64,000 nt of DNA from an uncultured Chitinophaga sp. (GCF_937898475.1 NZ_CALEJS010000016.1:558001-622000), one strand, 5' to 3'; shown: positions 7,330-16,498, counted from the stretch's first letter. Notes: a model not told the origin generated them from the letters alone. A program made the numbers and translations.

Positions 7330-8862
7330 TTGAGCATTAAATCACTGGCAGGACAAACGGTTTATTACGGATTAAGCAATATCGCGAGCAAGTTGCTCAA
7401 CTATTTTCTTACGCCTTTTTACCTGGGAATCCTATCCCCCGCTGATTATGGGGAAATGCAGAACGTTTATGCCTATATTCCCTTCCTGAACATTGTGCTG
7501 ACCTACGGTATGGAAACCGCTTTCTTCCGCTTTGCCAAAAAGGAAAATGAGCGGCATGTGCTGGGCAGCACGACCATCTCATTACTGATATCCACCTGCT
7601 GTATTACGATATTGTTATTACTGCTGAAAGGCAGCATTATCAACTCGAACACCGGGCAACTGGCCGGATTGGCCGGGCATCCCAGCTTTTATACGTATAT
7701 CGTGCTGATCATGGCTTTTGACGCCCTGACAGCCATCCCCTTTGCCCAGCTGCGGCTGGAAAACAGGCCGGTGCGCTATGCTTTTGTGCGCATAGCCGGT
7801 ATTGCAACCACAGTTGGCTTCAATATCTTCTTCCTGTATCTCTGTCCTAAATTATACCAGGCGGGTCATCACTGGCTGCCCAACGTAAGCGCCGGAGATG
7901 ATCAGCTGGGATATGTGTACCTGAGCAATATGCTGGGCAGCGCAGTTACCCTGCTGTTATTTTTACCGCAATTGCTGCGTATTGAATGGACATTTGACAA
8001 GGTCCTGTGGAAACAGATGATACAATACGCCCTCCCGCTGATCATTGTGGGTATGGCAGGCCTGGTAAATGAAACCTTTGACAGGGCCTGGTTTCTGCCC
8101 CGCTTTCTGCCCGGCAACGATATGGAAGCCAAAAAGACCATCATCGGTCTTTACAGCGCCAATTACAAACTGGCGATCCTGATCACCATGTTCATACAGG
8201 CCTTCCGGTTAGGAGCGGAGCCTTTCTTCTTTAAACAGGCGGAAGGCGAGCACCCGCAGCGGGTTTATGCGCGTATCATGAAGCTGTTCGTGATCCTGCT
8301 GTGTTTTATGTTCCTGTTTGTAAGCCTGTACCTGAATATCTGGAAGGTTTTCCTGCGCAAACCATTTTACTACCAGGGTATGCGCATTGTGCCCGTATTG
8401 CTGCTGGCCAATATGTTCCTCGGCATTTACTATAACCTTACCATCTGGTTCAAGCTGACAGATCGTACCAAAGCAGGCGCCGTTATTACACTGATCTCGG
8501 CTGCCCTGGCTTTTTTGCTGAACTGGTGGTGGATACCCGTTATGGGCTATTACGGCGCAGCGCTGGCCACCATGGTTTGTTATTTTGTACAGATGGCCGT
8601 CTGTTATGTATGGGGACAAAAGCACTACCCGGTGCCTTACCACCTGCCCAGGATCATTACTTACATCAGCCTGGCGGTACTTACCTGGTACCTGTTCCAG
8701 CTGCTGAATACCCGGCTGCTCTCTCCCGGCGATGTGTACGCCCTGAAGCCGCAGCCGCTGATAGTGGCCACGCTTTTCTTTGCCGCTTATGGCTGGTTCA
8801 TCCTTAAAATGGAGAAAAAGGAGTTTCGCCGGCTGCCCGTGATAGGGCGGTTTATCCGGTAA
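7330..8862 (+). CDS. Polysaccharide/oligosaccharide flippase (MOP superfamily, Wzx-like)
   Basis: 510 residues with about 12-14 hydrophobic segments, and the polysaccharide_synt signature at the N-terminus (LAGQTVYYGLSNIASKLLNY, then FYLGILSPADYGEMQNVYAY). Proteins of this type flip lipid-linked oligosaccharide repeat units across the inner membrane for capsule, LPS or exopolysaccharide assembly. No glycosyltransferase neighbours are present, so the glycan is unknown. The start is a TTG: an in-frame stop at 7315-7317 and the absence of any other start before the first membrane helix leave no alternative short of codon 43. A mini-frame ATG 7314 to TAA 7340 (8 codons) overlaps this start in another frame. 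The last residues (RFIR) run directly into repeat B. Confidence 0.88.
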   Translation: MSIKSLAGQTVYYGLSNIASKLLNYFLTPFYLGILSPADYGEMQNVYAYIPFLNIVLTYGMETAFFRFAKKENERHVLGSTTISLLISTCCITILLLLLKGSIINSNTGQLAGLAGHPSFYTYIVLIMAFDALTAIPFAQLRLENRPVRYAFVRIAGIATTVGFNIFFLYLCPKLYQAGHHWLPNVSAGDDQLGYVYLSNMLGSAVTLLLFLPQLLRIEWTFDKVLWKQMIQYALPLIIVGMAGLVNETFDRAWFLPRFLPGNDMEAKKTIIGLYSANYKLAILITMFIQAFRLGAEPFFFKQAEGEHPQRVYARIMKLFVILLCFMFLFVSLYLNIWKVFLRKPFYYQGMRIVPVLLLANMFLGIYYNLTIWFKLTDRTKAGAVITLISAALAFLLNWWWIPVMGYYGAALATMVCYFVQMAVCYVWGQKHYPVPYHLPRIITYISLAVLTWYLFQLLNTRLLSPGDVYALKPQPLIVATLFFAAYGWFILKMEKKEFRRLPVIGRFIR

Positions 8863-9002
8863 ACAATTAATTATTAAAAATTAATTATTCCGGCAGCGCC
8901 AGTGACCATCCGGATGCTGGTGATGCAGGGGGAGTATTCACAGTACATCAGGGTATCCGTAATGCCGGAATTATTAATTAAGCATTCTTAACTATTAATT
9001 AG
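8862..9002. repeat. Heptad-periodic inverted repeat B (unit like AATTATT)
   Basis: The left arm has 7-mers AACAATT, AATTATT, AAAAATT, AATTATT starting at 8862, 8869, 8876 and 8883, followed by CCGGCA. The right arm (8963-9002), read on the minus strand, shows TAATTAATAATT followed by CCGGCA. The 70-base interior holds no gene. The right arm overlaps the last codons (L-I-N-S-stop) of the hydrolase gene. Confidence 0.6.
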
Positions 9003-9632
9003 AAAAGGATTATTCCTTTTCTCAAACCCAATGGTGGTGGGCTGCCCGTGTCCGGGGTATACTTTTACCTCGTCGGGCAGTACAAAGAGTTGCTGGCGGA
9101 TGCTCTTTAACAGGGTTTCATGATGGCCCCCGGGAAGGTCTGTACGGCCAATGCTCTGGTAAAACAGCACATCGCCCCCGATCACAAACTGCTGGGCTGC
9201 GTGATAAAATGATATACTGCCGGGAGAATGGCCGGGGGTAAAGCGCACTTCCAGCACATCATCGCCCAGCTGAATCTTTTCCCCTTCTTCAATATAACGG
9301 GCGGGCATTGGCGAAGGCTCAAAGGGAATGTTGTACATTACCCCTACCTGGGGAGAGCGGTCGAGCACTGTTTGCTCCAGGCGGTGTATTTCCAGGCCCA
9401 CATTAAAGGTGCGGGCCACCAGCTTATTTCCGAAAATATGATCAAAATGGCAGTGTGTGTTAAGGAGACGGGTAACATTCAGGCCCCGTTTTTCGATATA
9501 CTGCAGCAGTTCTTTTCTTTCTTCCTCAAAATAACAGCCAGGGTCTATAATTATGCAATCCTTTTTTTCGTTTATAAGCAGATATGTGTTTTCCTGTAAG
9601 GGATTAAAGGCGAAATATTGGATTTCAATCAT
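8988..9632 (-). CDS. MBL-fold metallo-hydrolase, glyoxalase II-like
   Basis: 214 residues from the ATG at 9632, chosen because MIEIQYFAFNPLQENTYLL is the usual start of this group. Metal ligands are all present: THCHFDH (H60, H62, D64, H65), GHSPGS (H135), GGDVLF (D154) and GHGQPT (H195). This is the binuclear-metal core of hydroxyacylglutathione hydrolase-like enzymes without the C-terminal glutathione-binding domain of true GloB, so it is a short thioester hydrolase of uncertain substrate. Its last four codons fall in the right arm of repeat B, suggesting that the repeat replaced the original 3' end. Confidence 0.87.
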   Translation of the reverse strand: MIEIQYFAFNPLQENTYLLINEKKDCIIIDPGCYFEEERKELLQYIEKRGLNVTRLLNTHCHFDHIFGNKLVARTFNVGLEIHRLEQTVLDRSPQVGVMYNIPFEPSPMPARYIEEGEKIQLGDDVLEVRFTPGHSPGSISFYHAAQQFVIGGDVLFYQSIGRTDLPGGHHETLLKSIRQQLFVLPDEVKVYPGHGQPTTIGFEKRNNPFLINS

Positions 9633-9689
9633 TGTTACCCGATTTTTGCTAATTTTAATTAAGATCACAATATTATCAATACTTTCTGT

Positions 9690-12600
9690 ATGAACCGATT
9701 TACTACCAGGTTATTCTTTACCGGTACCCTATTACTAGCCACGTTCTTATCCCAGGCACAGACCAATACTGTTGAATTCGGACAGAATCGCGTTCAGTTC
9801 AAGAACTTCAAGTGGAGGTATTATCAAACCCGCCACTTCAACACGTATTTTGCTCAAAACGGGTTGGAACTGGGTAAGTATGTAGCGCAGGCAGCCGAAA
9901 AAGAACTACCCTCCCTGGAGCAGTTTATGGAGTTCACCTTCCGCCAGCGGCTGAATATCGTGGTCTATAACAGCTTTGGCGAAATGCGGCAGTCCAACAT
10001 CGGCATTGGGGTAGAATGGCAGAATACGGGCGGGGTTACCAAACTGGTAGGCAACAAGATGATCGTTTACTTTGACGGGGACCATGCGCACCTGCGCAAA
10101 CAGATCCGCCAGGGTATTGCCAGGGTAATGCTGGAAACCCTGCTTTTTGGTGAAGATATCGGAGAATTTGCCGGTAACGCAGTATTGATAGATTTCCCTA
10201 AATGGTTTACAGACGGTTTCATAGCCTATGCCGCAGAGCCCTGGAGCGCACAGGAAGATGAGGAACTGAAAGCGGCCCTACAATCCGGCAAATACACCAA
10301 ATTTAACCAGCTCGCCTACGACAAACCGTTACTGGCGGGGCATGCATTCTGGCATTATGTAGAAATGAAGTATGGTAAAGACGCTGTTCCTTACCTGATG
10401 TATATAGCCCGCATTAACCGCGGCCTGAAAAGAGGGTTTGAACAGGTGCTGAACCAGACGCCCAAAAAGGCCATGGAAGATTTCATGATCTATACCCGCA
10501 GAAGGTTCCAGGCCGACAACAAGCGCCGCAGGCAGGTAACCCGCGGACGTACCGTGGTAGGCCGCGAAACCAAGAAATCAGATTTCTACCGCTTCCAGGC
10601 TAATCCCCGCAACAACTCCTACGCAGTGGTGGAATACACCAGGGGCCGCTACCGGGTGCAGATGCAGGTGGGCGACAACAAACCGCACGTACTGCTGCGC
10701 AGCGGCGTGAAACAATACGCCAACCAGCTGGACCCCAACTATCCGCTCCTGGCCTGGAACCAGAAAGGCAACCGCCTGGCCATCGTTTATGAGCATGAAG
10801 GCAAGACCAAGCTCATGATCTACGACCTGATCAGCAAAACAACCACTAAACAGGACCTGCCGCAGTTTGACCGGATCATCGACATGAAGTATTTCTTTGA
10901 GTTCGATAACCAGCTGCTGCTTTCCGCCGTGAAAAACGGGCATACCGACATCTTTACCTACAGCATCAGCAACTTTAGAGTGGAACAGATCACCAACGAC
11001 GTGTATGATGACCTGGACCCTTCCTTTGTTGCTTTCCCGGGTAAAAGCGGTATCATCTACTCTTCCAACCGCCCCTCGCCCAAAGCCAGAAGCGCAGATA
11101 CCGTACTACCCAGCGCGCGTTATAATATTTTCCTGATCGATAACTGGAACAAAACGGCTGAAAAGCAGATATCACAGCTTACCGACATGAAGTATGGCGA
11201 CGCCCGGCTGCCCGTACAATACAATACCACCCACTTTACCTTTGTATCAGACGCAAACGGTATCCGTAACCGTTATGCCGGTTTCTTTAAAACAGAAAGG
11301 GCAGGTGTGGATTCCCTGTTCTTTGTAGGTGCTGAAATACTGCGCAACCCCGATCAGCAGGAACTGGATTCTGCCCTGGCAGAATACGGCTCTTCCGCCC
11401 CTGATTCAGTAGCTGCCATCGCCATCACCAATGATTCTACCTATGTATTCCCCGTAACCAACTACCATACGGGCATACAGGAATCACGTATAGCCGGCGA
11501 CCAGGGGGTAGTATCTGAAGTGGTAGGCTTTAATGAATACAAACGCCTCTATAAGCTGAAAGTGGATACCGCCACCCTCCGCAAGCGTAATGTAAATGCC
11601 CGTCCCACTACTTTCCGCCAGTACCAGATGCACCAGGACAGCCTGCGACTGGGACTGCCTACCAATTACGGGCAACCGCAGAAGGATACTACCAATCGCC
11701 CGGACTTCTTCCAGAGCGAGTTTGGTAATGATCCCGCCGATACCGGCGCTGTGGTAAGGGAGGGTATTCCACCGATCGCATTACCACAGGCAGAAGCGAT
11801 CCTTAAACGGGCCCGCCTGCTGCCCTATAAACTGAAATTCTCCTCAGACTACCTGATCCTGCAGCTGGATAACTCCATCCTGATCAACAGGTATCAGCCG
11901 TTTACAGGACAACCTGTATCGCCCATCCGCCTGACAGATCCGGTGAACGGCCTGTTCCGCTTAGGAGTAAGTGACCTGATGGAGGATTATAAATTCAGCG
12001 GCGGTTTCCGCTTCCCCTCTTCACTGGACGGAACGGAATACTTCTTCTCCTTCTCCTACCTGAAGAAACGCTTTGATTATAAACTGACCTATTACCGCAA
12101 AGTGGATAAAGCCTCGCTGAGCGATTTTTATCCTATCAAGCTGAAGACAAACCTGTACCAGCTGGAAGTGCGCTATCCGTTTGACCAGGTAAGGAGCTTA
12201 CGCCTCACCACCGGTTTCCGTACAGACAGGATGGTGATCCTGGCCTCTGACGATCAAAGCCTGAAAGTGCAGGACTATAAAGAGAACTTTGCGCTGGGAC
12301 GCCTGGAGTATGTGTATGACAATACACTGAACCCGGCCATCAACATCTGGCACGGCACCCGTTACAAGGCGTACATTGATCTGAACGCCAAACTCTCCGG
12401 CAACCTGACCGAGCTTTTTAATCCTACCCCCGCAGGCAGGGGAAGATTTACCTTTAACTGGGGTTTTGACGCCCGCCACTATGAAAAGATCTACCGCAAC
12501 TTTATATGGGCCACCAGGTTATCTGGCGACTTCTCATGGGGTACCCGCAAACTGCTGTATTACCTGGGCGGTATAGACAACTGGTTAAACCCCAAGATCA

Positions 12601-13058
12601 ATACCAATACACCGGTATTCCCGCAGGGTAAACCCGTGAACTATGCCTACCAGACACTGGCAGTGAACATGCGCGGTTATAAACAGAATGCCAAGAATGG
12701 TAATAACGTGATCCTGTTCAACTCAGAACTGCGTTTACCTGTGTTTGCCACTTTCATTGATAAGCCGATCAACTCTGCTTTCCTGCGGAACTTCCAGCTT
12801 ACGCAGTTCATTGACATCGGTACGGCGTGGAATGAAAAGCTGAGCTTTAAAGATGCCAACTATACCTATTACAATGGCGACGATGGTGTTTCCCTGAAGA
12901 TCAAGGAAGGCTTCCTCGGACCATTTATAGGCGGCTACGGCTTTGGCGCCCGTACAACCATTGCCGGCTACTTCCTGAGAGTGGATGCCGGTTGGCCGGC
13001 GATCGCCTTCTTCCGTGGCAAGCCGATCTGGTACTTTGGAATGGGAGTGGATTTTTAA
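9690..13058 (+). CDS. Large surface protein: MA-like peptidase domain, TolB-type propeller, C-terminal outer-membrane barrel
   Basis: 1122 residues with a Sec signal peptide (1-23). Region about 30-280 resembles gluzincin/peptidase MA-like domains (VVYNSFGEMRQSN, a DFPKWFTDGFIAYAAEPWS segment, then HAFWHYVEMKYG), but the canonical HExxH is not visible. Region about 300-500 has WD40/TolB propeller repeats (YSSNRPSPKARSADT). The part from about 720 to the end has amphipathic strands of a BamA/Omp85-like barrel, with FxxGARTTIAGYFLRVDAGW near the end and a terminal phenylalanine (GMGVDF). The combination suggests an outer-membrane protein with a large periplasmic or surface module. Function unknown; Bacteroidota databases often label such proteins translocation protein TolB. 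It ends at a strong terminator. Confidence 0.78.
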   Translation: MNRFTTRLFFTGTLLLATFLSQAQTNTVEFGQNRVQFKNFKWRYYQTRHFNTYFAQNGLELGKYVAQAAEKELPSLEQFMEFTFRQRLNIVVYNSFGEMRQSNIGIGVEWQNTGGVTKLVGNKMIVYFDGDHAHLRKQIRQGIARVMLETLLFGEDIGEFAGNAVLIDFPKWFTDGFIAYAAEPWSAQEDEELKAALQSGKYTKFNQLAYDKPLLAGHAFWHYVEMKYGKDAVPYLMYIARINRGLKRGFEQVLNQTPKKAMEDFMIYTRRRFQADNKRRRQVTRGRTVVGRETKKSDFYRFQANPRNNSYAVVEYTRGRYRVQMQVGDNKPHVLLRSGVKQYANQLDPNYPLLAWNQKGNRLAIVYEHEGKTKLMIYDLISKTTTKQDLPQFDRIIDMKYFFEFDNQLLLSAVKNGHTDIFTYSISNFRVEQITNDVYDDLDPSFVAFPGKSGIIYSSNRPSPKARSADTVLPSARYNIFLIDNWNKTAEKQISQLTDMKYGDARLPVQYNTTHFTFVSDANGIRNRYAGFFKTERAGVDSLFFVGAEILRNPDQQELDSALAEYGSSAPDSVAAIAITNDSTYVFPVTNYHTGIQESRIAGDQGVVSEVVGFNEYKRLYKLKVDTATLRKRNVNARPTTFRQYQMHQDSLRLGLPTNYGQPQKDTTNRPDFFQSEFGNDPADTGAVVREGIPPIALPQAEAILKRARLLPYKLKFSSDYLILQLDNSILINRYQPFTGQPVSPIRLTDPVNGLFRLGVSDLMEDYKFSGGFRFPSSLDGTEYFFSFSYLKKRFDYKLTYYRKVDKASLSDFYPIKLKTNLYQLEVRYPFDQVRSLRLTTGFRTDRMVILASDDQSLKVQDYKENFALGRLEYVYDNTLNPAINIWHGTRYKAYIDLNAKLSGNLTELFNPTPAGRGRFTFNWGFDARHYEKIYRNFIWATRLSGDFSWGTRKLLYYLGGIDNWLNPKINTNTPVFPQGKPVNYAYQTLAVNMRGYKQNAKNGNNVILFNSELRLPVFATFIDKPINSAFLRNFQLTQFIDIGTAWNEKLSFKDANYTYYNGDDGVSLKIKEGFLGPFIGGYGFGARTTIAGYFLRVDAGWPAIAFFRGKPIWYFGMGVDF

Positions 13059-13060
13059 AA

Positions 13061-13090
13061 GCTGTTGGCTATTGGCTGTTAGCATTTAGC
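13061..13090. repeat. Heptad repeat C (unit GCTNTTR)
   Basis: Four consecutive 7-mers follow the stop codon: GCTGTTG (13061), GCTATTG (13068), GCTGTTA (13075), GCATTTA (13082), then GC. Single arm; the terminator hairpin follows 25 bases later. Confidence 0.6.
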
Positions 13091-13115
13091 AAGCAATACG
13101 AGATAAAATATATAA

Positions 13116-13153
13116 ATGGCCGTCCTTTAAACGAGGACGGCCATCTTGTTTTA
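13116..13153. terminator. Bidirectional intrinsic terminator
   Basis: 11-bp perfect stem ATGGCCGTCCT (13116-13126) / AGGACGGCCAT (13134-13144) with a 7-base loop, followed on the plus strand by CTTGTTTT and on the minus strand by a TTATATATTTT tract. It lies between the convergent surface-protein and Old Yellow Enzyme genes and can serve both. Confidence 0.8.
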
Positions 13154-13169
13154 GCATGGATGTGCGATA

Positions 13170-14285
13170 CTATGCTATGGCATCGCAAGCAGCGGGATCT
13201 GGATAGCGCACCGGATAATCGATATATCCTTTATCTCCTCCCCAGTAAAAAGTGGATGGATCAGGATCTGCCAGCGGTGCATTGCGCTTGAAGCGCTCTA
13301 CCAGGTCGGGGTTGGCAATAAAGGGTTTGCCAAAAGCGATCATATCCGCCAGGCCGGCTTGCAAAGCTGCTGCTGCAGAATCGGCGGAATAGCCTCCAGC
13401 CAGTATCAGCAGATTAGGAAAGCGCTTACGCAGGTTTTGTATATACTCAGCAGGAATGGAAGAGCGGCCGTTGGCATACAGGCCGGAGAGATGGATGTAA
13501 AGAATATCCAGCTCTTTCAATGCATCGGTGAGGTACTGATGGGTGGCCAGTTCTTCGGGATACGGAGGAAGATCATTTACCCCTGCGAAAGGAGACAATC
13601 TTATACCGGTGCGCTCTTTACCAATAGCAGCAATCACCCCTTCCATGATCTGCAACAGGAAGCGGCTGCGATTAACAATGCTGCCGCCGTAGTGATCTGT
13701 TCTGCGGTTGGTATGCGGATGCAGGAACTGCTCGGGCAGGAAGCCATGCGCGGCGTGGATCTCTACGCCGTCAAAACCCACTGCCATCGCACTCAGGGCA
13801 GCCTGTATATGTGCCTCCACCATGGCACGGGTACCGGCAGTACTTAAGACCTCAGGCACGGGCATGGGAAGATGTATGTCGCCAGGAACACGCATTACTC
13901 CTTCTGCCTGTACCGCAGAAGGCGCCACTACAGGGGCCTGGCCTTCGTTAATGAGTGGGTGGCCGATACGGCCCGTATGCACCAGCTGGACAAAGATCTT
14001 CCCGTTACGGGCATGCACTTCATCCACCACAGCTTTCCAGGCAGCTTTCTGTGCATCGTTGTAGATTCCCGGGGTATGCAGGTATCCCCCTCCGTTAGGG
14101 CTTATCGCAGTATTTTCGGCAATGATCAAACCTGCGCCCGCCCGCTGTGCGTAGTAAAGGGGCGCGGAGGCAGCAGGAATGCCATTCACCGCCCTGCGTC
14201 TGCTCATAGGCGCCATCACCACACGGTTATTGAAAGTAATATCGGGTGTAATCAAAGGCGTCAGCAATTTACTGTTCGAATCCAT
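13170..14285 (-). CDS. Old Yellow Enzyme family NADH:flavin oxidoreductase (alkene reductase)
   Basis: 371 residues from the ATG at 14285. FMN-dependent TIM barrel reducing activated C=C bonds with NAD(P)H. Signatures: RVVMAPMSRRRA near residue 20, the IHAAHGFLPEQFLHPHTNRRTDHYGG segment (about 180-206, carrying the substrate-anchoring histidines and the FMN-contacting asparagine/arginine), NRSRF, and the C-terminal phosphate-binding ADMIAFGKPFIANPDL. The architecture is that of NemA/OYE classical enzymes, active on enones, nitroesters or quinones; the natural substrate is unknown. The open frame extends 54 codons upstream into the divergent regulator, but the -7 box at 14303-14310 supports the shorter start. 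The neighbouring AraC regulator is the likely controller. Confidence 0.92.
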   Translation of the reverse strand: MDSNSKLLTPLITPDITFNNRVVMAPMSRRRAVNGIPAASAPLYYAQRAGAGLIIAENTAISPNGGGYLHTPGIYNDAQKAAWKAVVDEVHARNGKIFVQLVHTGRIGHPLINEGQAPVVAPSAVQAEGVMRVPGDIHLPMPVPEVLSTAGTRAMVEAHIQAALSAMAVGFDGVEIHAAHGFLPEQFLHPHTNRRTDHYGGSIVNRSRFLLQIMEGVIAAIGKERTGIRLSPFAGVNDLPPYPEELATHQYLTDALKELDILYIHLSGLYANGRSSIPAEYIQNLRKRFPNLLILAGGYSADSAAAALQAGLADMIAFGKPFIANPDLVERFKRNAPLADPDPSTFYWGGDKGYIDYPVRYPDPAACDAIA

Positions 14286-14302
14286 ATGATCTTTTTTGAC
14301 AT

Positions 14303-14310
14303 CAAAATTA
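14303..14310 (-). promoter_or_regulatory. -7 box of the Old Yellow Enzyme gene
   Basis: Exact TAATTTTG on the minus strand, 18 bases upstream of the ATG at 14285. The plus strand of the same spacer has TAATTTTA (14357-14364) just ahead of the AraC-family gene, so the 85-base spacer is a divergent promoter. Confidence 0.45.
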
Positions 14311-14370
14311 GGGCTGGCAGACAGGCCGGAACAGTGATGAAGAAAGGTTTGTTTTGTAATTTTAGGGGTT

Positions 14371-15234
14371 ATGGAAGGGAAAGCACTACACCGGCCTTTT
14401 GAACTGTTTGTATCTGATATGGAATGCTGGAATGAGCGCCCGCTCATCTATCATTTCTTTGAAATCGTACAGATGCTGGACGGTGAGGGTGTGCGTATTG
14501 TAAACGAGAACAAATTTGCTTATCATAAGGGAAGCATCTTTCTTTTCACCCCTGTGGACTGCCGCGGATTTTACGCTGAGAAGCCTACCCGTTTCTGTTC
14601 CATCCGTTTCTCTGAAGTTTTCCTGAAACAATATAAAAACGCACAGGAGCGTGAGCGGATCACCCAATGGCTTAAGCAGCTGGAGCATATCTTCTCACAC
14701 CATAACCGCTTCCAGGAGCTGCTGATAACACAGCCGGGCGACTGCGAAACAGTGGCTGTACTGATACAGCAAATGGTTAAGGAGTATGAACAAAAGCAGG
14801 CCTATCACGAAGAGAACCTGCAGCATTTTGTAACCCTGATCCTCAATATACTGGCGCGCAATGTATCTGACAAGGCTGCAACAGCAGCTCCCGCTGCAGC
14901 TGCTGAGCCCCTGATCAACCGGATGCTTGTGCATATACGCCAGCATATCAGTGATCCTGAGAAGCTGCGGATAGATTACCTCGCGGCTACTTTTAATCTC
15001 TCCGCCAACTATGTAGGCGAATATTTCCGGAAACTGACAGGAGAAAGTTTGCAACACTACATTACCCAATACAAGATAAAGCTGGTGGAACAACGCCTGG
15101 CCAACAGCACACTTACCATCAGTCAGATTGCCGGAGAGCTGGGTTTTACAGATGAAAGCCACCTGAGCAGGCAGTTCAGGAAACACAATGGGGTAAGCCC
15201 TGTTGAATACAGGAAGAAAGCAAAGCCGGTGTAG
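14371..15234 (+). CDS. AraC family transcriptional regulator
   Basis: 287 residues. The N-terminal half is a cupin-like sensor domain (FEIVQMLDGEGVRIVNENKFAYHKGSIFLFTPVD). The C-terminal 100 residues (about 185-283) contain the two helix-turn-helices of the AraC/XylS DNA-binding domain: LRIDYLAATFNLSANYVGEYFRK and LTISQIAGELGFTDESHLSRQFRKHNGVSP. The central Ala-rich linker (AATAAPAAAAEP) separates the halves. Its ligand is unknown. Divergent placement beside the Old Yellow Enzyme gene, with an 85-base shared spacer, makes control of that gene the simplest idea. Its 3' end is 4 bases from the convergent DUF1361 gene. Confidence 0.88.
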   Translation: MEGKALHRPFELFVSDMECWNERPLIYHFFEIVQMLDGEGVRIVNENKFAYHKGSIFLFTPVDCRGFYAEKPTRFCSIRFSEVFLKQYKNAQERERITQWLKQLEHIFSHHNRFQELLITQPGDCETVAVLIQQMVKEYEQKQAYHEENLQHFVTLILNILARNVSDKAATAAPAAAAEPLINRMLVHIRQHISDPEKLRIDYLAATFNLSANYVGEYFRKLTGESLQHYITQYKIKLVEQRLANSTLTISQIAGELGFTDESHLSRQFRKHNGVSPVEYRKKAKPV

Positions 15235-15237
15235 CGC

Positions 15238-15882
15238 TTACCTGTTGAACTTTATGCTATAAAGCAGGTACAGGAACAGGCCCATGATCACTGAAAAGCT
15301 CCAGGGCTGCAGATGCTCTATTGGATGCAGCACCATCCGGCTGGTTTGCTGCAGCAGCGGACCAGGGCGTACCACCAGGTCCCAGCTGTTCCAGCGCAGG
15401 AAGCGACCGATGTAGATGCCCCATCCACACAGCATCATCACAGGGAAAACATACAGCTGTACCGGCCAGCGGGGAAAACGGGCCAGGACGATATCCTGCA
15501 TCTGCCGAATGGACTGGAAGCCCATGATAAGCCCACTCCAGGCAAAAGACAGGATCAGGATCAGATCAAACCAGACAGGGGCGCCGCCTTCAGGCAGATG
15601 CACCAGATCTGTAAGTATATAGGGTGCGTTGGGCAGGTAGGTGATCCATAAAGCTACAGCCGGTATCCACAATGGCAGCCTCCAGCTTGCAGCAGTATAA
15701 GCCGTCATCAGGCTGCTGATCAAGAAAGGCACCCAGGCCAGGAAAAGATTCCACAGGAGAAAAGCATACTGCTGGCTACCGGTTTGTATGATACGAACCA
15801 GTAACAATGCAATACTGAAAGAGACGGATACCAGCAGGGCATTCCGTTTGTTTATCACTAACACATCTGATCTCATACGCAT
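15238..15882 (-). CDS. DUF1361 membrane protein
   Basis: 214 residues with about six membrane segments. The family signature is clear: NLFLAWVPFLIS around residue 44 and ITYLPNAPYILTDLVHL near 79-95, then the WFDLILILSFAWSG helix. Function of DUF1361 is unknown. Start could be the ATG at 15882 or the second at 15876. It is the last gene of a close leftward run: 11 bases separate it from the kinase gene upstream, and it converges on the AraC gene. Confidence 0.85.
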   Translation of the reverse strand: MRMRSDVLVINKRNALLVSVSFSIALLLVRIIQTGSQQYAFLLWNLFLAWVPFLISSLMTAYTAASWRLPLWIPAVALWITYLPNAPYILTDLVHLPEGGAPVWFDLILILSFAWSGLIMGFQSIRQMQDIVLARFPRWPVQLYVFPVMMLCGWGIYIGRFLRWNSWDLVVRPGPLLQQTSRMVLHPIEHLQPWSFSVIMGLFLYLLYSIKFNR

Positions 15883-15893
15883 AAATTCTTCCG

Positions 15894-16268
15894 CTATTTA
15901 ATAAAATACGGCAGAAATACCACCGCACCGGTTACTACCGCTACCAGAGCGGCTATCAGCACAGCGCCCGCTGCCACATCCTTGATCCATTTCACACGGG
16001 GATGATATTCGGGTGAAAGATGATCCATCATTTTTTCAATGATGGTGTTGAGCATTTCCGTTATCCAGACCATGCCTGTAACGATCACAATAGCGATCCA
16101 TTGCGATGCACTGATACGGCACCAGCTGCTCAATGCAATCACCAGTACTGTAGCAAGCGCATGGATGCGGGCATGCGGCTCTGTATACAAAAAAGCAGCA
16201 ATGCCGCTGAAGGCATACTTAAAACTTAATACACGGCGGCGCAGGTAACTTTGTTTGGGTGGCATCAT
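15894..16268 (-). CDS. Diacylglycerol/undecaprenol kinase family protein (DgkA-like)
   Basis: 124 residues with three membrane helices. The DgkA signature is present: E71 with N74 in ITEMLNTIIEKMMD (70-82), and the following D97 near the start of the last helix. Members phosphorylate diacylglycerol or, in Gram-positive type enzymes, undecaprenol with ATP, at the inner face of the cytoplasmic membrane, and so recycle lipid carriers for envelope polymers. I chose the ATG at 16266-16268 because it overlaps the upstream stop as ATGA, the sign of translational coupling; a longer frame begins at 16313. Confidence 0.87.
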   Translation of the reverse strand: MMPPKQSYLRRRVLSFKYAFSGIAAFLYTEPHARIHALATVLVIALSSWCRISASQWIAIVIVTGMVWITEMLNTIIEKMMDHLSPEYHPRVKWIKDVAAGAVLIAALVAVVTGAVVFLPYFIK

Positions 16269-16498
16269 GGCTCTTTTGTTTTTTCGGAAGTGCTTTCTGC
16301 TATCCATTTCCACCAGAAAGCGATACAGGTAAAATAAGCAAAAAAGCAGATCAACGCTTCAATATTAGAAGAGGCTTGCCTGCTGATCTCCCAGCTGATC
16401 CAGCCGGAAAACAACAGTGCAAAAATGGTAATTAAACTGCCCGTGATACTGGTGGGAATATAAGACCATCCATATTTTCTGAACCAATATCTTTTCAT
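16265..16498 (-). CDS. Small two-helix membrane protein, unknown
   Basis: 77 residues from ATG 16498. Two hydrophobic segments (about residues 17-35 and 47-64, GSLITIFALLFSGWISWEI and IEALICFFAYFTCIAFWW) flanked by aromatic and basic residues, with a polar charged tail (STSEKTKEP). No family recognised. It is 11 bases after the radical SAM gene and its stop overlaps the DgkA start by 4 bases, so it must be co-translated with the kinase. A possible partner of the kinase, but that is inference. Confidence 0.68.
   Translation of the reverse strand: MKRYWFRKYGWSYIPTSITGSLITIFALLFSGWISWEISRQASSNIEALICFFAYFTCIAFWWKWIAESTSEKTKEP

Noticed and set aside
14371..14447. Upstream extension of the Old Yellow Enzyme frame into the AraC gene
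   Set aside because: Family start and a consensus -7 box at 14303-14310 point to the ATG at 14285.
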